Made by a program: the position numbers and the translations under genes | In this document: positions 1 to 9,034 of the stretch, one piece after another | Layout of the letters: every line of letters starts with the position of its first letter | Position numbering within the stretch: the stretch's first letter is position 1 | From: Desulfobacterales bacterium | Lineage (GTDB): Bacteria; Desulfobacterota; Desulfobacteria; Desulfobacterales; JAAELO01 | DNA: 64,000 nt | Reading direction: 5' to 3' | Assembly: GCA_024226555.1 (NCBI GenBank) | Contig: JAAELO010000762.1 | Span: 1-64,000 of the forward strand | The notes under the pieces: model-generated | Seen by the model: only the letters and a program-made list of their open reading frames with translations | The model's database searches: none | Told to the model about the DNA's origin: nothing

Positions 1-16
1 ATAACAACTCTTTTCT

Positions 17-1024
17 TCATTTTTTTATCCAGTCTGTTAATTTTTTCAGATAGTCTTTCAAGTTTATAAAATCACGGGCACTAATATTGAAGTTACTCAT
101 GTTGAGTTTTCGTTTTCCACTAATAATTGTTCTTTCTTTTGGATCTTCCAAAACCTGACCAAGGCAGTAAAAATCAAGTTTTTCTTTGGTGGATTTTTCT
201 AAAAATTCTTTTTCATCTTCAGATTTTATAAAGAAAAGCAGTTCATATTCACCGCATTCACCTAATAGAAGTAGTTCTTTTGGAAGTGATAATAGTTTTG
301 ATGTAATAATTCCCATTTTTATATAGGGCAATTTATCAACAATATAACCATTATTATTAAGTACAGCCACGCTGTTAAGAGCATTAAAAACACCGTCACT
401 TGTATCGATACAAGCTGTTGCATATTTCTGTATAAATTTTGCTTCTCTTTTTCTTAATTTAAAATTTGAAGCAACCAATTCCACAATAGATTTAAATTTA
501 CTCTCTTTACAGAAAATATTAATAGCTGCATTGTAATTACCAGCCCCGACCTTTCCCGATAAGTAAATCAGATCACCACTTTTTATTCCTTTCCTTGAAA
601 TATCTCTTTCTGATGTTTTTCCAATCACTGTTGATGTACAGCGGTACTGATCTGATGACCCTGTATCACCTCCTGCAAATGAAACCTGATACTCTTTTAA
701 GACATCCCTTACTCCATGGCAAAACTGCTCAAGATATTTCTTACTCCAGTTATGGGATACAGTAAGAGCATGTGAATAATAAAGAGGTATTCCTCCGGTT
801 GCCAGTACATCTGAAATTGTTCCTGCCGCAATATTCCACCCTAGTGAAAAGGGATCGGTTTCGGGGAATTTGTCTTCTGAGGAGAATTCATCTGTAGATA
901 GTAAAATTTTGTTGCCGTTAAATTTTAAACGCTCTGCATCGCTCTCAAAGCATGCTGTTTCCCGGTTTGCATCAGAAGGGATACATCTGTTTATTGTTTC
1001 AATTATATCTTTTTCAGAAAGCAT
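17..1024 (-). CDS. ThiL/PurM-like (AIR synthase-related) ATP-binding protein
   Basis: The 335-residue protein has the layout of the PurM/ThiL/HypE/SelD superfamily: STDEF near residue 43, SD at 71-72, a GGDT motif at 118-121, IDTSDG at 206-211 and GECGEYELLF at 255-264, which matches the GEDYELL region of thiamine-monophosphate kinase. ThiL phosphorylates thiamine monophosphate, but this copy is the last gene of a lipid or natural-product type operon, with no thiamine genes nearby. It may therefore phosphorylate another small molecule. The start follows an AAGGA site and lies 10 bases after the upstream lipid kinase stop. The fold assignment is firm; the substrate is unknown. Confidence 0.7.
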   Translation of the reverse strand: MLSEKDIIETINRCIPSDANRETACFESDAERLKFNGNKILLSTDEFSSEDKFPETDPFSLGWNIAAGTISDVLATGGIPLYYSHALTVSHNWSKKYLEQFCHGVRDVLKEYQVSFAGGDTGSSDQYRCTSTVIGKTSERDISRKGIKSGDLIYLSGKVGAGNYNAAINIFCKESKFKSIVELVASNFKLRKREAKFIQKYATACIDTSDGVFNALNSVAVLNNNGYIVDKLPYIKMGIITSKLLSLPKELLLLGECGEYELLFFIKSEDEKEFLEKSTKEKLDFYCLGQVLEDPKERTIISGKRKLNMSNFNISARDFINLKDYLKKLTDWIKK

Positions 1025-1034
1025 TAGAATTTCC

Positions 1035-1985
1035 TTAGGAATCTGTTATTAGTTTTAGGGAATCATTAGCTGTACTTATTTTGCATGGGAGGTAACCTGC
1101 TGGATCTCCATCAAATTCAACTCTGCAAGGCTTATTACTGCCTGTAATTTCTATATTTTCGAGATAGGTATATTCAAAAATAGAAGAATCTGTAATTTGC
1201 TTACCGCCATATAAAGATTTAAGACAATTAGGTATTTGGAATAGAGTTAAATCCTTTACAGTAAGCATATAAAATCTTCTATCAGTAAATGATAAATCAT
1301 TTTTAATTTTTATCCCGGAAGCAACATGATGTGTTTTTCCAACAGACAAATTATAAAGATTTCTAATTTTTTGTTCAGAATTATTAATTTTCGTTGTAAC
1401 ACTTTTTGATTTAAAAGTTATTAGTGTTTTTAAAAGTGAGATAAATGTACCTGCAAAGTCTCCAATTACACCCCTGATTCCGCTATTTGCAGCTTCTGCC
1501 AGGTCTGCTCCAATTCCAATATTTGCACAACAGGCAAATACTGAATCATGGGAATTTCTTTCAGAGGAATTTGTGGTATGATTTTTTGCAAAACGGATAA
1601 ATCCTGGTGTTATCTCTGTTTCATATCCTCTTTTCAGGGTTAAAAGAGATTGCTCTACATTAACAGGAATATTGAAACTCTTACAAAAATCAGGGCTGGT
1701 GCCAGTGTATATTACGCCAAACCGTGCGGAAGAGTTCCTTTTTCCATTATCATATAACCCGTTCAATACCCTGTTAATTGTTCCATCTCCGCCTACAGCA
1801 ACAATTTTTCTATAACCTTTACGGGAAGCTTTTTTAGAAATATTCTCTGCATCTTCCAGAGTTGTTGTTACTTCATAATCATATTCTAGTTTATTCTCAT
1901 TAAAAAAGTTATGAATTGTTGAAAAAAGAGTTTTACTTCTTCCACTTTTCGATCCTGGATTCATGATTAGAAAATATTGCTTCAT
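1035..1985 (-). CDS. Diacylglycerol/lipid kinase family protein
   Basis: A 316-residue protein with the DAGK catalytic domain. NPGSKSG near residues 9-15 is the N-terminal nucleotide-binding motif and GGDGT at 65-69 is the family signature. The family phosphorylates diacylglycerol, sphingoid bases or ceramide at the membrane face. I chose the internal ATG at 1985, which begins MKQYFLIMNPG and falls one base after the stop of the upstream synthase; the longer frame would run inside that gene. Lying directly behind an acyl carrier protein and an alpha-oxoamine synthase, it plausibly phosphorylates a sphingoid-like product, but that is inference from context only. Confidence 0.8.
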   Translation of the reverse strand: MKQYFLIMNPGSKSGRSKTLFSTIHNFFNENKLEYDYEVTTTLEDAENISKKASRKGYRKIVAVGGDGTINRVLNGLYDNGKRNSSARFGVIYTGTSPDFCKSFNIPVNVEQSLLTLKRGYETEITPGFIRFAKNHTTNSSERNSHDSVFACCANIGIGADLAEAANSGIRGVIGDFAGTFISLLKTLITFKSKSVTTKINNSEQKIRNLYNLSVGKTHHVASGIKIKNDLSFTDRRFYMLTVKDLTLFQIPNCLKSLYGGKQITDSSIFEYTYLENIEITGSNKPCRVEFDGDPAGYLPCKISTANDSLKLITDS

Positions 1986-1986
1986 T

Positions 1987-3159
1987 TTAAGAGATACCCA
2001 ATATGTTCTTCTTAATAATTTCAGCAATATCTTCACATCTCTCAATGCTGATTCCGGCTCCCGGTATAATCCTTAGAACACCTTTATTTACAGGCACAGA
2101 GGGTTCCACAAATGGTGTAGTAATCATTCCATAATTAAAGAAAGTCCTGGCTAATTCTATTGTATCTTTCATAGATCCACACTTAACAGAGATTATAGAT
2201 TTGCTGTTACCAATTACAGTAAAACCATTATGAGCTAGTGAATTATGAAGAATTTCTCTGTTTTTTTCTAACTTATCTCTTAAATCTGAAAATTCAGTTT
2301 CAATTATATCAAGCACACTCTCTAATCCGCCAACAGCAGATGGTATTAATGCCGTTGAATAAATTAAACCAGGGCAACCATAACGCAGGTAATCTATAAA
2401 CTCTTTTGGCCCACCAATCATTCCACCACTATTTGCCAACGCTTTTCCCAGTGATGCAGTATAGATACCTTTATAATTTTCAATATTAAAATGTTCCAGC
2501 ACACCACGACCATTTTCACCAAGAACCCCAATTCCATGGGAATCGTCTATTACGGCAGTGGCATTGTACTGATCACATAAACCGGTAATTTTGTCATATG
2601 GTGCAATAGAGCCTTCAGTGGAAAATACTGACTCTGTTACAACAAAAACATCCCGGTATTTTGATGTTCTTTTAAGAAGTTTTTCAAGATGATCACAATT
2701 GTTATGAAGAAAAGGCATAACCTTGCATCCAACACTTTTTACTCCTTGTATAAGAGATGCATGGGCAAACTGGTCAATTAGTATAACATCTTCCACTCCA
2801 GCGATGGATGTAAAAAGAGAAGTATTTGCCTGGAAGCAGGAAGGAAAAAGAACTGCGGATTCAACTCCTGCAAATCCTGCCAAACGATCAGCCAAAGTTG
2901 AAAATCTCATACTATTACCAGTGGCTATCGGTGTGCCACAAAGAGATGCACCAAAGTCATTCTGAGCATCAAAAGAACCCTTTAGTACTCGTTTATCCGT
3001 TGATAAACCAAGATAATCATTTGAAGCCAAATCAACATATTGTTTTTTATCAATCTCAAAAGATCCTGATTTATGGGATTTTGTTGCAATATAGTATGGA
3101 TTAAATGAAAGCTCATCTGCAACCGACATATCAATTTTTAATCTGTTATATAGACTCAT
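1987..3159 (-). CDS. Alpha-oxoamine synthase (serine palmitoyltransferase/KBL/AONS family)
   Basis: This PLP enzyme of 390 residues has the family landmarks: SNDYLG near 46-51, the AHAS histidine near 133, DDSHGIG at 205-211 and the PLP lysine Lys239 in SLGKAL. Family members condense an amino acid with an acyl-CoA or acyl-ACP and release CO2. The ATG at 3159 overlaps the end of the acyl carrier protein gene by 14 bases and has an upstream GGTGGAAG site; the longer frame from 3201 lies inside the ACP gene. Coupling to an ACP argues for an acyl-ACP substrate, as in bacterial sphingolipid or prodigiosin-type pathways, rather than biotin synthesis. The amino acid used cannot be read from the sequence. 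Confidence 0.75.
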   Translation of the reverse strand: MSLYNRLKIDMSVADELSFNPYYIATKSHKSGSFEIDKKQYVDLASNDYLGLSTDKRVLKGSFDAQNDFGASLCGTPIATGNSMRFSTLADRLAGFAGVESAVLFPSCFQANTSLFTSIAGVEDVILIDQFAHASLIQGVKSVGCKVMPFLHNNCDHLEKLLKRTSKYRDVFVVTESVFSTEGSIAPYDKITGLCDQYNATAVIDDSHGIGVLGENGRGVLEHFNIENYKGIYTASLGKALANSGGMIGGPKEFIDYLRYGCPGLIYSTALIPSAVGGLESVLDIIETEFSDLRDKLEKNREILHNSLAHNGFTVIGNSKSIISVKCGSMKDTIELARTFFNYGMITTPFVEPSVPVNKGVLRIIPGAGISIERCEDIAEIIKKNILGIS

Positions 3160-3397
3160 AGGTTTCTTCCACCGAATAGAATGTTTTAAGTAATGACACA
3201 ATTTCTTTCACAGAAGTTATTCTATTGGTGTGGAGATCGCTTATTTCTATACCAAACTCTGCCTCAAGGCCATTTGCAATCATAAGAGAACCAAAAGAGT
3301 CTATACCAAAATTTCGTAGATCGGAATCCACAGTCATACCATCCAAGCCTTCACTATTCTCAAGAATTACCATTATCACCCTGTCTTCGAGTCGCAT
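3146..3397 (-). CDS. Acyl carrier protein
   Basis: The small 83-residue protein carries the phosphopantetheine attachment motif GIDSFGSL, with Ser34 as the modified residue, in an acidic helical protein of normal ACP length. A GGGGAG site lies just upstream of the ATG. The next gene, an alpha-oxoamine synthase, starts inside its last codons, so the two are translationally coupled and the ACP probably carries that enzyme's acyl substrate. It is a dedicated ACP rather than the primary fatty-acid one, because no fab genes surround it. A short repeat element (family A) separates it from the upstream reductase gene. Confidence 0.8.
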   Translation of the reverse strand: MRLEDRVIMVILENSEGLDGMTVDSDLRNFGIDSFGSLMIANGLEAEFGIEISDLHTNRITSVKEIVSLLKTFYSVEETYESI

Positions 3398-3411
3398 ATT
3401 TCTCCCCTTTT

Positions 3412-3465
3412 AGGGAACTTCTAATAACTGCCTTTTGACCGAACTACAGCTTATTAGAGGTTCGC
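3412..3465. repeat. Family A repeat, short copy (A1)
   Basis: A 54-bp element with ends AGGGAACTTCTAATAA and TTATTAGAGGTTCGC in inverted orientation. The interior matches, in reverse, the right part of the full-length copies (CTGCCTTTTGACCGAACTAC). Its right end overlaps the 3' end of the OYE gene and supplies that gene's stop codon. Confidence 0.75.
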
Positions 3466-4656
3466 ATTTATACATGACGTTATTTTATACGTGCCCGTTT
3501 TAATGGCACAAACATTACAGTTTATACATCTGGATCTATATTCTTCATTTTCTTTAATCTTAATGGCAAAATCGGGTTCTGCCAAAAACGGACGACACAG
3601 ACTAACAAAATCAGCCTGTTTTTTTGATAAAACCAACTCGATCTCTTTTTTAGATCTGAAACCACCTACTGTAATTACCGGAACAGTGGTATACCGTTTT
3701 GCAAGTTCAGCAAAATTTATATTGTACATTGGACTAAATTGTATAATCTCTTTCGAAAGAAAAGCTTTTGCAAAAAATTTCCATACTTTTCTTAAAATTG
3801 TGTTTCTCTTTTTATAAACCGGATCAAAATCGAGAATGGTATTATATGGAATGGAACTTCCTCTGAAAATATTCAGAGCCTGATCCATTGTTCCATAGCT
3901 GATTTCAATCCCATCAACCTTTTTTGAATCCAAAAAACGAATAAGTGATATAAATTGCTCTTTACTAAATTTGTTACGATAATCGTCTGAAGCGCTAACT
4001 TTGACAAGTATTGGAAAATCTCCACACTTATCGATGATTTGATCAATAATAATTCCTAAAAATTTTATCCCGATACCATATTCTTTATCAATCCCAAATT
4101 CATCCTTTCTGTTATTTATTGAAGGAAGAATAAATTGATGAATAAGATAACCATGGGCTGCGTGAATCTGCACAGCATCAAATCCTGACTTTTTTGCACG
4201 GACAGCAGCATCAACAAACTCATTTACAATAGAGTAAATTTTTTCAGTTGTTAAAACCTTTGGTTTTTCTCCAAAATAAAAGGACTTTTTGTTACTTACT
4301 CCTAAAACATCATTACCCGTTGCAGAACTTCTGGTTTGCCTTCCTGTATGAGCTATTTGCATAGCTATTTTTGAGTTGTATCCATGTACTGAATCAGTGA
4401 TTTTTTTGTAATAAGGAATTTTATCATCACTATCAATTCCTGCCTGTCCTGGTTGAATTGCAGCTCCCTCTTTTGAACAATAACTAAAGCCTGTAATTAA
4501 AAGCCCTACATCGTTTTTTGCAAGTTTCGAATAATGATTATGGTATTCTTCTTTGGGAAAACCGTTTTCATCACACATGCCTTCAAATGTAGCAGATCGA
4601 ATTAGCCGGTTTTTAATTTTCATTTTACCTATTGAAGATGATTCGAATATTTTCAT
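3454..4656 (-). CDS. NADH:flavin oxidoreductase (Old Yellow Enzyme family) with C-terminal Cys cluster
   Basis: A 400-residue TIM-barrel flavoprotein of the OYE/2,4-dienoyl-CoA reductase family. MKNRLIRSAT at the N-terminus, the HAAHGYLIHQF substrate-site motif (about residues 165-175) and VGGFRS (about 330) are characteristic. The C-terminus has CINCNVC plus a later Cys, matching the 4Fe-4S ligands of the long OYE subfamily, but the protein ends at once and lacks the NAD(P)-binding domains. The last codons and the stop come from a family A repeat end, so the original C-terminus may have been altered. The gene starts three bases after the UbiA stop and probably reduces an enone or diene intermediate of this operon. 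Confidence 0.8.
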   Translation of the reverse strand: MKIFESSSIGKMKIKNRLIRSATFEGMCDENGFPKEEYHNHYSKLAKNDVGLLITGFSYCSKEGAAIQPGQAGIDSDDKIPYYKKITDSVHGYNSKIAMQIAHTGRQTRSSATGNDVLGVSNKKSFYFGEKPKVLTTEKIYSIVNEFVDAAVRAKKSGFDAVQIHAAHGYLIHQFILPSINNRKDEFGIDKEYGIGIKFLGIIIDQIIDKCGDFPILVKVSASDDYRNKFSKEQFISLIRFLDSKKVDGIEISYGTMDQALNIFRGSSIPYNTILDFDPVYKKRNTILRKVWKFFAKAFLSKEIIQFSPMYNINFAELAKRYTTVPVITVGGFRSKKEIELVLSKKQADFVSLCRPFLAEPDFAIKIKENEEYRSRCINCNVCAIKTGTYKITSCINANL

Positions 4657-4658
4657 AA

Positions 4659-5663
4659 TTATGCCTTTGAATTTCCATGTAGTTCAAAAAGAAACCCTAC
4701 AAAAATATATGAGAAAAGAAAAAGCCACATTGCAAGATCCTGATTGAAAATAGCAATTAGTGTAGCCTGACCGCATGCACATGCTCTGAAGTTTGTTAAT
4801 AAGGAATCATAACTCTTAATTCCTTCCGGATTTTTATAATATAGAAAACCAGTCCATAATTGAAGACAAAAAGTTAATCCACCTAAAATATAAAATGTAG
4901 TATTAAGCCCATAATTATGCAATCCGGATATTCTAAGAGTGATAAAAAATATAGCTGGATAAAAAGCAGATATAATAGCTAATATCCGGCTTATTTCTAT
5001 ACCGTATTTAACAACAATTGTGTTTTTCCCGGCTATTTTATCACCTTTGTAATCCTTAAAATATGTATAAAAGGTCATAAGACCATTCAACAGCCAAATC
5101 ATTAAAAGAACTGAAAATTTGTTTGTAGAGAAAATAGATTCACTGGTTGGCCCCATGGCATAACCACCATAGAGAGGAGCCATTGTTATCATTAATCCAA
5201 AAACAATATTACCCCATATCCCATAAGCCTTTGCATATTCATAGATAATGTTTAAAACGATTCCTGCAAACAGATAAATTAAAGCAATTGGTTCAAGATA
5301 GAAATATGTGATTACTCCAGTTATTAACAAAAGAAACCCTGTTAAAATCAGAGCATAAGTTGAATTTAATTCCCCGGTTACCATAGGACGATCTGGCGCA
5401 TTGATTCGATCTTCTTTTATACCCAGATAATCATTAATAATCTGGTTAATACCCCAACTTAAAAAAAGAAGCATTAGGATTACAAACTTTTTTTCAGAAG
5501 CAACTGGCCCTTCAAGAAATTCATAATAAGAAACACCTAACCACCCAGCAATGCCTGTTATAAAAGAGTAATAAAGCCTCATTGATTTTATATAAGCTCT
5601 TATGAATTTAAACATACCTGTTAATAAATTGTTTTCTGATTTTTGATTTACATCCTGAAGCAT
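4659..5663 (-). CDS. UbiA-family prenyltransferase
   Basis: A 334-residue polytopic membrane protein. Both aspartate-rich metal/pyrophosphate motifs of the UbiA superfamily are present: NDYLGIKED (N-x3-D-x3-D, near residue 97) and DYKGD (D-x3-D, near 206), with roughly eight or nine hydrophobic segments. UbiA enzymes attach a polyprenyl chain to an aromatic or other acceptor in the membrane. An AAGGAG site precedes the ATG and this is the first gene of the operon. No quinone or haem genes are nearby, so an unusual prenylated lipid or meroterpenoid is possible. Family confidence is high and substrate confidence low. Confidence 0.85.
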   Translation of the reverse strand: MLQDVNQKSENNLLTGMFKFIRAYIKSMRLYYSFITGIAGWLGVSYYEFLEGPVASEKKFVILMLLFLSWGINQIINDYLGIKEDRINAPDRPMVTGELNSTYALILTGFLLLITGVITYFYLEPIALIYLFAGIVLNIIYEYAKAYGIWGNIVFGLMITMAPLYGGYAMGPTSESIFSTNKFSVLLMIWLLNGLMTFYTYFKDYKGDKIAGKNTIVVKYGIEISRILAIISAFYPAIFFITLRISGLHNYGLNTTFYILGGLTFCLQLWTGFLYYKNPEGIKSYDSLLTNFRACACGQATLIAIFNQDLAMWLFLFSYIFVGFLFELHGNSKA

Positions 5664-5767
5664 GATTAACTCCTTAAAAGTTTTGTTTTTCTAATTAACT
5701 TTATATACTTACAATATCTGTGCCAATAGCGATTAATTAATAACAATGCTTTATATTGCTTACTAAA

Positions 5768-5890
5768 GGGGAACCTCTATTAATTAGAATTTTGTTTGAA
5801 ATACAAGGGTGAGAAAAATGTAATGAGCTGATTTTACAACAGTTATATTTTGTGAACAACGCTGTAGTTCAATCAAAAGGCAGTTATTAT
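5768..5890. repeat. Family A repeat, near full length (A2)
   Basis: Matches the 130-bp family A consensus from GGGGAACCTCTATTAATTAG through the GCTGTAGTTCAATC interior to CAGTTATTA, but the last terminal bases are replaced by unrelated sequence. It lies in the 635-bp region between the UbiA operon and the ferredoxin gene, which otherwise holds only the decayed regulator fragment at 6031-6177. Confidence 0.75.
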
Positions 5891-6030
5891 CAACTCCTCC
5901 AGAATAGATACTCTGGAACCTAACTGCCTAATAACACATAATATATAAAAAGTGTTACTTAGAAGAAGAGATTACCTAAAGCTAATCTTGTTTTTTTGGG
6001 TATAGAAAGCCTTGCTATTTTATATGTGCA

Positions 6031-6177
6031 TTTAATGAACCCGATGTATTCTTGAAAGGTCTTTTAATTATTTCAATGCTATTTGTTTTTTATTTCTAAA
6101 TCTTTAACCTTGAAAAGAATCCTGAACTTTTGGATGAGAAATTCAAAGAATTCAGGAAAAAACTAATGGAAAGATAG
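6031..6177 (+). pseudogene. Decayed C-terminal fragment, possibly TetR-family regulator
   Basis: One reading frame reads FNEPDVFLKGLLIISMLF, then a TAA, then NPELLDEKFKEFRKKLMER and a stop. There is no start codon or N-terminal DNA-binding domain. The pattern of a hydrophobic helix followed by a charged C-terminal helix resembles the end of TetR-type regulators next to oxidoreductase genes. The paralogous ferredoxin at 36.2 kb has its own PadR regulator in the equivalent place, which fits a lost regulator here. The assignment is weak. Confidence 0.3.
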
Positions 6178-6298
6178 TCTTTCAAGTGACTGATCTATAT
6201 CAATAGAAAAGTATTTTTTTATTACGCCAGATTGACCTATCCTTGTTTTTGCTATAAACATTTATCAATTATAAAAATTCGAACTTCAAGGAGCAGTA

Positions 6299-7381
6299 AT
6301 GAGCGTTTACCAACAATTACAGGAAATACTGGATCTTCACCCTGCAAGTGCCCCTGCATCTCCACATTTCGATGAGATTTTAAGAACCCTGTTTACAAAT
6401 GATGAAGCCCAATTAGCTATACATATGAACTTTGCACCAAAGTCAGTTGAGAAAATTGCTGTAGCTGCAAAAATAGATTCTGACATTGTAGCTCAAACCC
6501 TTGAAGGGATGGCTAAAAAAGTAATTATCTTCTCTAATGAAAAAAACGGTAAAAAATCTTACGGCCTTGTTCCTACAATCCCGGGTTTATTTGAGTTCCC
6601 ATTTATGAAGGGTGGAGGCACACCCATGCATGATAAACTTGGAAAGTTGTGGAGCGCCTATCATGATGATGCCCTGGGTGAAAGTTTTGCAGGTTCCCCA
6701 ACTCCGCAAATGAGAGTTGTGCCTGTTGAAAAATCTTTAACAGCACAATCCATTGCTCATCCATATGAAGAGGTAGCCCACCTTATTCATAATGCTGACT
6801 ACATATCTCTTGCAGAGTGTGCATGTAGAGTGAGTGTGAAAAAATGTAACTCTCCAAATGATGTTTGCCTGATTTTCGGAGCTCCGGGAAAATTTCTTGT
6901 ATCTCAAGGGTATGCAAAAGAGATCAACAAAAATGAAGCTATAAAAGTTTTAGACAGGGCTGAAGCTGCAGGCCTTGTACACACCAGTAACAACTCTGAG
7001 GACAAAGCATCTGTAATATGCAATTGCTGTTCTTGCTGCTGTACAATTTTAAGAGGAAAAACAGAACTTAACCATCCCCATGCTTTTGCAACATCTGCCT
7101 GGATTCCAACATGGGATCAGGAACTTTGTTCCTTTTGCGGAATATGTGCTGATGAAAGATGTCCCATGGAAGCACTATCACTTTCCAGTGACCTCTTTGC
7201 TGTAGAATCCGAAAATTGTATCGGTTGTGGTCTCTGCGTTTCGGGCTGTCCTGAAGAGGCTTTAAGTCTTGTTAGACGGGAAAACCAGCCTGAAGTTTTG
7301 AAAACAGTTCAGGAGATGGGAATGACTGTATTAAAGGAAAAGGGAAAACTGGAGAAGTTTGCTGCACTGATGCAAAAATAA
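6299..7381 (+). CDS. Winged-helix / 4Fe-4S dicluster ferredoxin fusion protein
   Basis: The 360-residue cytosolic protein has three parts. The N-terminal 100 residues look like a winged-helix domain. A middle segment is rich in cysteines (CACRVSVKKC, then CNCCSCCCTIL near 241-251). The C-terminus has two ferredoxin motifs, CSFCGICADERCP and CIGCGLCVSGCP (about 275-330). Related proteins are common in sulfate reducers and other anaerobes and are usually annotated only as 4Fe-4S binding protein; a redox-sensing or electron-transfer role is likely but unproven. A strong AAGGAG site precedes the ATG. A paralog with the same layout lies at 36234-37313 on the other strand. Confidence 0.8.
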   Translation: MSVYQQLQEILDLHPASAPASPHFDEILRTLFTNDEAQLAIHMNFAPKSVEKIAVAAKIDSDIVAQTLEGMAKKVIIFSNEKNGKKSYGLVPTIPGLFEFPFMKGGGTPMHDKLGKLWSAYHDDALGESFAGSPTPQMRVVPVEKSLTAQSIAHPYEEVAHLIHNADYISLAECACRVSVKKCNSPNDVCLIFGAPGKFLVSQGYAKEINKNEAIKVLDRAEAAGLVHTSNNSEDKASVICNCCSCCCTILRGKTELNHPHAFATSAWIPTWDQELCSFCGICADERCPMEALSLSSDLFAVESENCIGCGLCVSGCPEEALSLVRRENQPEVLKTVQEMGMTVLKEKGKLEKFAALMQK

Positions 7382-7383
7382 AA

Positions 7384-7412
7384 AAGAGTGGTGGGCATTA
7401 AGCCCACCTCTT
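7384..7412. terminator. Bidirectional terminator hairpin
   Basis: AGAGTGGTGGGC pairs with GCCCACCTCTT around a short loop, with one bulged T. It sits between two convergent genes (ferredoxin and a small secreted protein) and is A-rich on the left and T-rich on the right. Confidence 0.7.
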
Positions 7413-7413
7413 A

Positions 7414-7884
7414 TTACTTTCTTTTAAAAATATCGATATAATCAGCAAGACTACTCCCCTCTGGCTGACAAGGATTAACAGTGCTTTGTAATCTCCAATA
7501 TTTCCGATAACCTTTGATTTTAAAGGTCATAGACCCACTCCTTTTACATGGAATGCCATCCGAGATATGGTAAACTTTAGTTATGATATCTCCTTTAAAA
7601 GTAAATTCTTTTGCTTTTACAGAGGTTATTATTCCATCAATTGATACAAAATCTTTCTTTGCCTCTCCAGAAATACCCTTCTGCTTGCCCTTAATATAAA
7701 TTGTTCCATCTTTTTCATGAACAATAACAGTTCCAAAATTCTTCCAACCGATCCATTGCAATGCAAACAGATGCTTTCCTAACAGCTTATTTTTCGCTTT
7801 CTTATTATGAATTATAGTTTCTGCATTAGATTCAAAACAAACCAATAAAATACTTATTATGAAAAAGGTGATTATTTTTTTCAA
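7414..7884 (-). CDS. Small secreted protein of unknown function
   Basis: A 156-residue protein with a clear Sec signal peptide (KKIITFFIISILLVCF, cleavage near SNA-E), so it is exported. The mature part is basic and beta-rich, with two cysteines (near residues 112 and 139) that could form a disulfide. It starts with TTG, supported by a well-placed AAGGAG site; no ATG lies in a better position. I do not recognise the family. It is convergent with the ferredoxin gene and has no operon partner. Confidence 0.6.
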   Translation of the reverse strand: MKKIITFFIISILLVCFESNAETIIHNKKAKNKLLGKHLFALQWIGWKNFGTVIVHEKDGTIYIKGKQKGISGEAKKDFVSIDGIITSVKAKEFTFKGDIITKVYHISDGIPCKRSGSMTFKIKGYRKYWRLQSTVNPCQPEGSSLADYIDIFKRK

Positions 7885-8082
7885 TTTTAGCTCCTTAATA
7901 GATTCTAAAAACTTTCAATTTTCTTTTGATGTATACCCCATGCACAAATAATGAATGCATAATAAATTAGAATTGTCCTTATGATATTGATATAACATGG
8001 AATTCACAAGTGGCATAATATCTGCTAATAAAAAATTTAAATATTTGTTAGTTTGAAAAACGGCTTAATAAAGGATTACAAC

Positions 8083-8691
8083 ATGAAAAATTTTTATAAA
8101 CTTTTAGTCATAATACTATTGATTACATTCTGTAATTATGGGTGTTTTCAGAGATGGACTGTTCATAGCAACACAATAGCAGATCTCGATAATGAAATCA
8201 TTTCTGATGAAATATATTTTACTATTGACCACATATTCGAATCCAACGCACAAAATGGAGATTTAGACAAAAAATATGGGTATCGTGATAAAATAATCTC
8301 TCTACTGTCAAAAAAAGGTATAAAAGCTATATATTGTAATAAAAGAATAAAAAACATTCCTGATAGTTATATATCAGTAAAAATCATTCAAAAAAGTTTT
8401 GGTGGTGCTGGTATGAGTTTTTTGACGGGTTTAAGTTTTGGAGTAATTCCCAGTTGGGAAGGTCGACCTGATTATGTATCTATACAAGTTAATTCTATAA
8501 ATAAAGGTGTCGAGACTAATAATAGAATAATATCTGCAGATTTTCATTTGTTTATAGGTATTATATTACTCCCTTTATATTTCTTAAGTGAAGATGAATT
8601 GGATGAAATTCCTCCGGCAATTGTCGACTCAATGATCGAGTTATCAATATCAAAATTTACTAGTGACAACGGAATAAAAAATGAAGAATAA
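8083..8691 (+). CDS. Putative lipoprotein of unknown function
   Basis: A 202-residue protein with a lipoprotein signal: a charged start, a hydrophobic stretch LLVIILLITF, then a lipobox ending at Cys21 (CNYGC). A second hydrophobic segment near residues 150-170 (FIGIILLPLYFLS) may contact the membrane. The ATG at 8083 has an AAGGA site; an upstream in-frame TTG at 8053 has weaker support. The family is not recognised. It stands alone, followed by a short palindromic repeat. Confidence 0.55.
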   Translation: MKNFYKLLVIILLITFCNYGCFQRWTVHSNTIADLDNEIISDEIYFTIDHIFESNAQNGDLDKKYGYRDKIISLLSKKGIKAIYCNKRIKNIPDSYISVKIIQKSFGGAGMSFLTGLSFGVIPSWEGRPDYVSIQVNSINKGVETNNRIISADFHLFIGIILLPLYFLSEDELDEIPPAIVDSMIELSISKFTSDNGIKNEE

Positions 8692-8713
8692 TTATGAAGA
8701 GACGACACCTGAG

Positions 8714-8733
8714 ATTCCTGCCTTCGCAGGAAT
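8714..8733. repeat. Short palindrome of the GTCATTCC type (family D)
   Basis: ATTCCTGC-CTTC-GCAGGAAT is a perfect 8-bp stem followed by GACACG. This is the widespread GATTCC...GGAATGAC intergenic palindrome of many bacteria. Other copies or relatives lie near 26561, 35902-36060 and 62230-62290. It follows the lipoprotein gene and may act as a transcript end. Confidence 0.6.
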
Positions 8734-8905
8734 GACACGAGGTTATGAAGTTTATCGAAAAATATAAATCTATATAATAGTTTTCAAACGTGCACAGAGT
8801 GCACACTGCGAACAGGTTACAGTTTATTAACTGGAAAATCAAACGTTAGCAAAATTTCTCCGTCGGCGTGGTTGAGTTTGCAGCAAATCTTCAGGGTTTT
8901 TCTAT

Positions 8906-9034
8906 AGGGAATCTCTAAAAACAGTTCTTTGAACAAATACTTCGTTTTCAAAAAAGGAATCGCCTTTAAACCCGTAGGCCATTTTTTTTCAGGCCTTGTA
9001 TTTGAATCAAAACTTCAATTATTAGAGGCTCCCT
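8906..9034. repeat. Family A repeat, diverged 129-bp copy (A3)
   Basis: Ends are AGGGAATCTCTAAAAACAG and TTATTAGAGGCTCCCT. The centre is diverged but retains TTGTATTTGAATCAAAACTT, which is the reverse of the usual left interior. Its right end runs into the MBL-fold gene and forms that gene's last codons and stop. Confidence 0.65.
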
